A DNA stretch of 7,609 nucleotides from Flavobacterium sp. (GTDB lineage: Bacteria; Bacteroidota; Bacteroidia; Flavobacteriales; Flavobacteriaceae), in the NCBI RefSeq assembly GCF_021151785.1, contig NZ_JAGKWP010000108.1, positions 1 through 7,609 on the forward strand, written 5' to 3'. The translations under genes and the position numbers were made by a program. Below are positions 6,201 through 7,609 of this stretch, one piece after another. The notes below the pieces were generated by a model. That model was not told the origin of the DNA, did no database searches, and worked only from the letters and a program-made list of their open reading frames with translations. Numbering within the stretch: position 1 is the first letter of the stretch; each line of letters begins with the position of its first letter.

Positions 6201-7609
6201 GAAAACTAAATTAAATTCAGTAGACGTTTATTTAGCAAGTACTACCGCTGGAAACTTGGTAATTGAATTACAAAATTCAGCTGGTACAGTAATTAATTCC
6301 AAAACAATTGCAGTTCCTGCAGGAAATGCTACTACTCCAGTACAATATACACTTCCTTTGGATTTCATTATTCCAGCAGGAACTGGATATAGATTATTAG
6401 CAATTTCAGGTACATCTATGGTGAGAGAATCTTCTTTAGGCGGTTTCCCATATTCGTTAAGTTATTTTGGTGATATTACAGGTGGATACATTTCAGGAGC
6501 TTCTACAAGTTATTATTTTTTCTATAATTGGAGCTTATCTGATATTTGTACTGGATTACGTGTTCCTGTAACTGCTACTTTAAATACTCCTCCTATGATT
6601 ACTTTGAGTGGTACTTCAGCGACAATCTGTAGTGGACAATCTACATCTACTGCAGTTACTGTTGCAACAGGTGGTTCAAACTATAATACTTATACTTGGT
6701 CACCGTCTGTAGGTGTAACAGGAAATAGTTCTACTGGTTGGACGTTTAATCCAACAAGTACAACAACTTATACATTAACGGCTTCACAATCTTCAGGAAC
6801 TTGTAGTACGACAGCTACTTACTTAGTAAATGTAAATTCTACACCATCAGCAATTACGATTGCTCCAACAGTACCAGCAGTTTGTGTGAATTCAATTCAA
6901 TCGCTTACAGTTACAGGAGGAACTATAGGTTCTGTTGTTAATGTGGGAACTTCAAATAACACAAATTCAACAACGGGTTATCCTAGTCCATTTACTAACT
7001 ATTATGGTGGTACGAAGCATCAAATGCTAATTAGAGCATCTGAATTGACAGCATTAGGATTATCTCCTAACATTCCAATTCAATCATTATCATTTGAAGT
7101 TACTGCTGTAGGTTCTACATTTACTGGAACGTTACAAAATTTCCAAGTGGATATGGCTTCTACTAATGCTACTGTATTAACATCTACAGCTTTTTTACCA
7201 GTAACTACAAATGTTAGAGCTGCGTCAGATTTACCAATTGCTGTTGGAGTTGTAACTATTCCATTGAACGGTAATTTTGCATGGGATGGAGTAAGTAATA
7301 TTGTTATTCAAACATCTTACAGTAATGCTAATTCTGGGACAACTAATGATTTCGTTCAGATCAAGAACTCAGATCCTGGATTTATTAGTACAAATTGGTA
7401 TAGAACTGATAGTTCAACAGCTGCATCTGTATTAGCAGCTACAACGCCTTCTAGTTCTGGAAACGCAAGACCTAATATGATTCTAGATAATTTAGCTTCT
7501 ACAAGTATCACTTGGTCACCAACTACTAATTTATATACTGATGCAGCTGCTACAATTCCATATACAGGAGGTAATGCTACTACGCTTTATGTAAAATCTT
7601 CTAGTGTTG
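169..7609 (+). CDS. Giant secreted multidomain Ig-like/FN3 surface protein, partial (3' end outside window)
   Basis: The frame is open for 2,480 codons plus one base and runs off the window, so the protein is longer than 2,480 residues. Visible modules in order are a signal peptide, an N-terminal beta-sandwich-like domain, FN3, a beta-strand-repeat region, a VNGPL/PIGK-type domain, and a chain of Ig-like modules, four of which contain inserted domains. Composition is dominated by Thr, Ser, Gly, Ala, Asn and Val with few Lys/Arg, as usual for extracellular all-beta proteins of Flavobacteriia. Such proteins are commonly exported by T9SS and act as adhesins or matrix proteins at the cell surface. 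The C-terminal sorting domain that would confirm this is not in the window. Start 169 is chosen because a good signal peptide follows directly. CAAAGG abuts the ATG, too close to act as a Shine-Dalgarno site, which Bacteroidota often lack. I see no catalytic motif. A role in adhesion is inference; no specific gene name is justified. Confidence 0.9.
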   Translation, partial: MKTTSYSFNNRNWFSIVVTFLMLLSFVFVQAQSSANYTFTTGTSALNSMTGATTLVTGNNDDWGSTVLPIGFNFIYMGTYYSHFSVNSNGQLRLHTSAGATAIGSSNVSSYSASSVTIAPMAGDNETGNGMSYLVSGTAPNRKLIIEWNNFYAYYTDMTTSGNMQLILNEGTGVIDFLYGSIYNSQSAVTTRSIFHSSSNTANSSAFITVGTTPTQNTTATSPTVNSFAASVQIANLANTFYKFTPPVPASGPTGLALSSATSTSMILNWAAASSTTNVVRYVVFNSINGGVTYNFVANVALGTNTYNATGLTPGTTYDWKVVAISEGVESVPATGTLATTAATTYYWVGTTGGNWNTASNWNTVADGTGTTRGTVATTDILIVDGDGTTPGGTTTINVDLASFTIGQFKVTSNTNVTLQSNATTTRTITISGSPGDDFVVDSGSILNLNHAANPIAFAFSGTGNTGLIAGTINLAGSTSNTITTTGGTSTLVTVASTGIVNLGSTGNSLVGSAATLSFLAGSNCNSTGATTGAPPVPLATWDTNSTLTIIGLTSSTTAATNNNQSFGNIVFNCPLLTATYNFFGSNSVTVKGNLTITAAGATGGTGIFRATSTGTITVNGNILITQGRFQAGTTGTVIANANTTIATNGILDTASSTGVFSQRGANLTNNGVLTGTTGTLQFLNLTGSFAQTFAGSGTVLTNLATLSVQNTAGLTITHANPVIIARANLFQGIITGSNKITFGTGLAVPCTTQIGSAGLVTPGGSFDQAPIFNLGTGTYALIYAQESVSRTVGFEVPPSRLVSSISLTNSNGLVVAGGNLGTGTLTFGTGSGNITTNTSNVLTVTGTTTGSIVRTSTTAYVNGPLEITLPASLATGSTYVLPIGKSSLNPFELVSPTTAATGTVVVRSEVFDGATGGTNGILIGALNTNRYWATSITNGSANFTNSLIKLNDTPNGADAIGRSATLTGAYDMIGGLTTTATASSLQSTNPAVTTLDGYYVMASKASATLATPTITPSGNQCTNVSRAISVLVTPGGGSITSVVLNYSLNGVAQTAINMTNSTNNGGLSADTWIATIPTVTPTNANVTWSIVATDSNGLTKNIVGTPYKDEPTNGLTASANASSTTICAGNPTVLNMDLVGSGNVTIGTGTGLTPGSSGGTDDVTAFNNYRSSYKMQTIYTAAELYSAGLRAGNITSIAYNISSNGSSTTNSAFVVKIGTTSLSTLTDFVVSTGFTTVFPSATYTHAVGWNTINFSTPFNWDGTSNIVIEVTHSGSNSSYSAETYFTPTTGNTVATSYNGGTTGTPSVKRLNIRFGGQASQAANSYSWSNGISVVGTTNPLTVNPTVTTTYTGTALIGGCPVTATTTVTVNPLPTAPTATNSAQCGTQVPTASVADTNGFITPTFKWYGAATGGTALQSSTSTTYTTAVSTTTTFYVSVVNPTTNCESVRTPITVTVSTPDLISATTTTSTICLGQSAVLNATNTSTTPFQNYTYSWLSTTGSGLVVSQSGASITVTPTAVGTYTYTVTAVDGGCQTTNTVVVTVNPLPAITTATASPNVACAGSTINLDATVINIQAGTANLGAGASTSSSAGQSFLPGSWGGAKTQYLIRASELTALGYSAGNITSLAFEPTTSGQTYTGFQLWVDQTVSTNLTTTFLPAGTQVYLATGANNAFTPVANTVNTLAFGTGAGSATSFNWDGTSNLVVTFSWSSVPSATTSTSSTMKVDAPGFTCTTYNQSDSLTPAAMFATTSGSTGTNRPKFILGGQIATNVTSSYNWTWKIGTTTVLNTASGTTTVPTGATTTYTVTATNIATGCSASQNVTVSTNVAPLSMFAIAPQSSSICVGETVTLYANPTGGCIPYTYSWSDGTSVVGTASSLAVSPTSDKTYTLTITDNAGTQLVKTATVSVNNPQPISVLGQTICASSAAFTLSATESVSGNLLNWYATQTGGNILASGNTFTTPTLSTSTTYYVEENALGVASTGLGRAATTATASTTPSTYGLVFNLNVKTKLNSVDVYLASTTAGNLVIELQNSAGTVINSKTIAVPAGNATTPVQYTLPLDFIIPAGTGYRLLAISGTSMVRESSLGGFPYSLSYFGDITGGYISGASTSYYFFYNWSLSDICTGLRVPVTATLNTPPMITLSGTSATICSGQSTSTAVTVATGGSNYNTYTWSPSVGVTGNSSTGWTFNPTSTTTYTLTASQSSGTCSTTATYLVNVNSTPSAITIAPTVPAVCVNSIQSLTVTGGTIGSVVNVGTSNNTNSTTGYPSPFTNYYGGTKHQMLIRASELTALGLSPNIPIQSLSFEVTAVGSTFTGTLQNFQVDMASTNATVLTSTAFLPVTTNVRAASDLPIAVGVVTIPLNGNFAWDGVSNIVIQTSYSNANSGTTNDFVQIKNSDPGFISTNWYRTDSSTAASVLAATTPSSSGNARPNMILDNLASTSITWSPTTNLYTDAAATIPYTGGNATTLYVKSSSV
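271..903 (+). other. N-terminal beta-sandwich-like domain (residues ~35-245)
   Basis: The domain opens with NYTFTTGTSALNSMTGATT and continues through NNDDWGS, the strand LPIGFNFIYMGTYYSHFSVN and SNGQLRL. It then has IAPMAGD, a KLIIEWNNF strand and MQLILNEGTGVIDFLYGS. From memory this pattern (mature N-terminus, 'IGFxFxxMGxxYxxFSVNSNG', then 'IAP...D' and 'IEW.NF') recurs at the start of large secreted proteins in Flavobacteriia. It is presumed to be a jelly-roll/beta-sandwich and may contribute to ligand binding. No catalytic residues are apparent. Confidence 0.6.
916..1197 (+). other. Fibronectin type III domain (residues ~250-343)
   Basis: The segment has the FN3 hallmarks. It starts PASGPTGLALSSATSTSMIL followed by NWAAAS, where the Trp of strand B is W266. 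A VVRYVVFNSINGG strand follows. It closes with the very typical YNATGLTPGTTYDWKVVAIS, containing the conserved Leu-x-Pro-x-Thr-x-Tyr. The length of about 94 residues is normal for the family. FN3 here most likely acts as a spacer between the N-terminal domain and the beta-strand-repeat region. Confidence 0.85.
1198..2673 (+). other. WVG...GNW motif and long beta-strand-repeat region (residues ~344-835)
   Basis: The region begins with TYYWVGTTGGNWNTASNWNT, a motif I know from many flavobacterial secreted proteins at the head of beta-rich repeat regions. About 460 residues follow in which short hydrophobic strands alternate with Gly/Asn/Thr turns. Examples are TVKGNLTITAAG, ITVNGNILITQGRF, GTVIANANTTIATNG, ANLTNNGVLTG and NLATLSVQNTAGLTIT. 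This spacing suggests a right-handed beta-helix or stacked-strand fold, though without an exact repeat unit. C525, C574 and C751 are scattered and not obviously paired. It probably forms an elongated rod. No enzyme motif is seen; a carbohydrate-active beta-helix cannot be excluded. Confidence 0.55.
2674..3186 (+). other. VNGPL/PIGK-type domain following the beta-helix (residues ~836-1006)
   Basis: The visible landmarks are TTAYVNGPLEITLPASLATG (860-879), STYVLPIGKSSLNPFELV, a GTVVVRSEVFDG strand, LNTNRYWATSI and the end TLDGYYVMASK. From memory, the order 'VNGPL...LP', 'PxGK...xPxEL', 'V.VEVFD' and 'RYW' recurs in Flavobacteriia proteins after a beta-strand-repeat region, so this is probably a capping or transition domain. 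Its function is unknown. The boundaries are set by eye between the strand repeats and the following Ig-like chain. Confidence 0.5.
3199..3504 (+). other. Ig-like domain of the 'SSVVLNYxxNG' type (residues ~1011-1112)
   Basis: The domain starts ATPTITPSGNQCTNVSRAIS and contains SITSVVLNYSLNGVAQTAIN, DTWIATIP, then ANVTWSIVATDSNGLTKN, ending GTPYKDEP. This strand order matches the Ig-like module often found in flavobacterial proteins, in which a 'VxLNY..NG' strand precedes 'W.a.IP' and 'V.w.v.AtDsnG'. It has a single cysteine (C1022). It is likely a structural spacer at the junction to the split Ig modules. Confidence 0.5.
3505..4290 (+). other. Split Ig/PKD-like module 1 (residues ~1113-1374) hosting an inserted domain
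   Basis: The left half ends at STTICAGNPTVLNMDL with C1128. The right half resumes at NSYSWSNGISVVG (W1328) and closes with the TTTYTG strand, GGC (C1360) and TTTVTVNPLP, the standard end of these modules. The Cys-to-Trp spacing is 200 residues, against 22-24 in the unsplit modules of the same protein, so a whole domain sits in this loop. C1128 and C1360 lie on either side of the insert and are positioned to form the module's disulfide. Confidence 0.7.
3598..4122 (+). repeat. Inserted 'WDG' domain, copy 1 (residues ~1144-1318)
   Basis: This is the first of three related inserts. Landmarks are VTIGTGTG at the start, then IYTAAELYSAGLRAGNITSI, the VVKIGTTSLS strand, FNWDGTSNIVIE (W1261, D1262) and a terminal VKRLNIRFGG. 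The shared order (xIG[TA], A.EL, I.s[IL], f.WDG.SN[IL]V[IV], then a basic residue and closing strand) matches copies 2 and 3. Copy 1 is the most divergent, lacking the exact LIRASELTALG and the PGF motif. It contains no cysteine. I read it as an all-beta jelly-roll-like domain common in Bacteroidota surface proteins; its ligand is unknown. Confidence 0.65.
4291..4542 (+). other. Intact Ig-like domain of the Ig_7 (CHU_C-associated) type (residues ~1375-1458)
   Basis: Landmarks are QCGTQVPTASVAD (C1385), FKWYGAATGGTALQ, TTYTTAVSTTTTFYVSVVN, then NCESVRTPITVTVS (C1446). The WY...GG..L...T...T.TTTYYV...C.S.R..V..TV pattern is that of the 'Ig-like domain CHU_C associated' family. About 84 residues is full length. 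It serves as the unsplit reference for the interrupted copy downstream: from the YV at 1436-1437 to the final Cys it has 9 residues. Confidence 0.72.
4546..4815 (+). other. Intact Ig/PKD-like domain (residues ~1460-1549)
   Basis: The module reads STICLGQSAVLNATNT (C1473), YTYSWLSTTGSG (W1497), ITVTPTAVGTYTYTVTAVDG, GGC (C1535), then VVVTVNPLP. The two cysteines 62 residues apart are the expected disulfide pair. It has no insertion, with Cys-to-Trp spacing of 24 residues, so it provides the baseline for the split modules on both sides. Probable role: spacer in an extracellular stalk. Confidence 0.72.
4816..5655 (+). other. Split Ig/PKD-like module 2 (residues ~1550-1829) hosting an inserted domain
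   Basis: The left half reads TASPNVACAGSTINLDATVI (C1562). The right half resumes at SSYNWTWKIGTTTVLN (W1780), continues with TTTYTVTATNIATGC (C1818) and closes with SQNVTVSTN. Cys-to-Trp spacing is 218 residues instead of 22-24. The cysteine pair C1562/C1818 brackets the insert. The segment between W1780 and the TTTYTV strand is rich in Thr and Gly, as in its neighbours. Confidence 0.7.
4900..5478 (+). repeat. Inserted 'WDG' domain, copy 2 (residues ~1578-1770)
   Basis: It starts GTANLGAGAST and has the exact peptide LIRASELTALG (1610-1620), then AGNITSLAFE and the FQLWVDQT strand. Next come TTFLPAGTQVYL, FNWDGTSNLVVTFSW (W1700, D1701), DAPGF, and NRPKFILGGQ at the end. It is closest to copy 3, sharing LIRASELTALG, the PGF motif and the 'RP' closing strand. 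C1735 is its only cysteine and has no obvious partner. Strands and motif order suggest an all-beta domain; no active site is visible. Confidence 0.72.
5662..5910 (+). other. Intact Ig-like domain with a relocated cysteine (residues ~1832-1914)
   Basis: Landmarks are SSICVGETVTLYANPTGGC (C1846, C1860), YTYSWSDGTSVVGTASSLAV (W1868) and the DKTYTLTITDNAGTQ strand, ending with TATVSVNN. Cys-to-Trp spacing is 22 residues, so nothing is inserted. Unlike its neighbours it lacks the cysteine late in the domain, where DNAGTQ replaces a 'GGC'-like turn. Instead it has C1860 14 residues after the first. It resembles the SprB-type 'GG..PYtY.Ws.G' repeats. Confidence 0.65.
5911..6585 (+). other. Split Ig_7-type domain (residues ~1915-2139) hosting a different inserted domain
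   Basis: The left part reads QTICASSAAFTLSATES (C1925), LLNWYATQTGGNILASGNTF, then TSTTYYVEENALG. The right part is ICTGLRVPVTATLN (C2127), which supplies the expected final 'C.s.R..V.aTv' strand. From the V of YYV to the Cys is 152 residues, against 9 in the intact copy at 4291-4542, so about 143 residues have been inserted. The loop used differs from that used by the WDG inserts. C1925 and C2127 bracket the insert. Confidence 0.7.
6112..6543 (+). other. Inserted beta-sandwich-like domain unrelated to WDG copies (residues ~1982-2125)
   Basis: It begins VASTGLGRAATTATASTT and contains YGLVFNLNVKTKLNSVDVYL, then GNLVIELQNSAGTVINSKTI and VPAGNATTPVQYTLPLDFII. It continues with PAGTGYRLLAISG and FPYSLSYFGDITGG, and ends with the aromatic run SYYFFYNWSLSD. 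It lacks the ASEL and WDG motifs and any cysteine. From memory, similar 'GL.F.....f.L.SV.vy......i...l....G' sequences sit inside Ig-like modules of other Bacteroidota surface proteins. Function unknown; a carbohydrate-binding or adhesive role is conceivable. Confidence 0.6.
6586..6846 (+). other. Intact Ig/PKD-like domain (residues ~2140-2226)
   Basis: The module reads TSATICSGQSTSTAVTVATG (C2154), YNTYTWSPSVGV (W2177), WTFNPTSTTTYTLTASQSSG, C2212 and YLVNVNSTP. Cys-to-Trp spacing is 23 residues, so the domain is unsplit. The cysteines are 58 residues apart, as expected for the module disulfide. It separates the split Ig_7 domain from the third WDG-bearing module. Confidence 0.7.
6847..7609 (+). 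other. Split Ig-like module 3 (residues ~2227 to window end), incomplete
   Basis: The left half reads PTVPAVCVNSIQSLTVTGG (C2239). After the insert the right half resumes at TSITWSPTTNLYTDAAATIP (W2449) and continues YTGGNATTLYVKSS to the window edge. The closing Cys and terminal strand are not in the window. Cys-to-Trp spacing is 210 residues. The 'ITWSP...LYTD..a..pY..G' form differs from the other modules and is a recognisable variant in flavobacterial adhesins. Confidence 0.65.
6934..7488 (+). repeat. Inserted 'WDG' domain, copy 3 (residues ~2256-2440)
   Basis: It starts VVNVGTSNNTNSTTGYPSPF and has YYGGTKHQMLIRASELTALG (2278-2297), then IQSLSFEV and FQVDMAST. These are followed by TAFLPVTTNVR, FAWDGVSNIVIQTSY (W2372, D2373), SDPGFIS and ARPNMILDN. 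It shares LIRASELTALG, the PGF motif and the 'RP' closing strand with copy 2. The opening 'GT..n.STgYPsPf.nyyGgtkhQmLIRasEL' is the fullest version of the motif in this window, so copy 3 is the best query for the family. It contains no cysteine. Confidence 0.72.

Noticed and set aside
169..7609. Bacteroidota O-glycosylation motifs D-(S/T)-(A/I/L/M/T/V)
   Set aside because: Despite the Thr/Ser richness, I saw only two matches (DTA at residues 653-655 and DSL at 1742-1744), which is not more than chance.

Overview
The window is almost entirely one open reading frame. It begins with ATG at 169 on the + strand and is still open at the last base, giving 2,480 codons with no stop. It encodes the N-terminal part of a giant secreted, multidomain surface protein. 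Several features point to Bacteroidota, most likely a Flavobacterium-like member of Flavobacteriia. The DNA is AT-rich, with AGA, TTA, ACT/ACA and GGT/GGA preferred as codons. There is a Sec signal peptide followed by strings of Thr/Ser/Gly/Asn-rich Ig-like modules ending in 'VTVNPLP'-type linkers. No convincing Shine-Dalgarno sequence is present. The module set is the one seen in flavobacterial proteins exported by the type IX secretion system (T9SS). The C-terminal sorting domain would lie beyond the window, so the T9SS assignment is inference.

Layout: 1-168 is an upstream leader without a convincing gene, with a GC-rich, possibly folded island at 126-156 just before the start codon. The protein then runs as follows: signal peptide (residues 1-31), N-terminal beta-sandwich-like domain (about 35-245), fibronectin type III domain (250-343), a WVG...GNW motif leading into a long beta-strand-repeat region (344-835), a VNGPL/PIGK-type domain (836-1006), an all-beta Ig-like domain (1011-1112), and then a chain of Ig-like modules to the window end.

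The most distinctive feature is in the second half. Several Ig-like modules are split by whole inserted domains. Three modules carry a related 'xIGT...ASEL...WDG.SN' domain of about 175-195 residues, each time in the same place, between the first conserved Cys and the next conserved Trp. That Cys-to-Trp distance is 22-24 residues in the unsplit neighbours and 200, 218 and 210 in the split ones. A fourth module, of the WY...GG...YYV type, carries an unrelated insert of about 143 residues in a different loop. The protein therefore looks like an Ig-like stalk with large domains displayed sideways from its loops, plausibly a surface adhesin or matrix protein. No enzyme active site, RNA gene, CRISPR array or mobile element was recognised.
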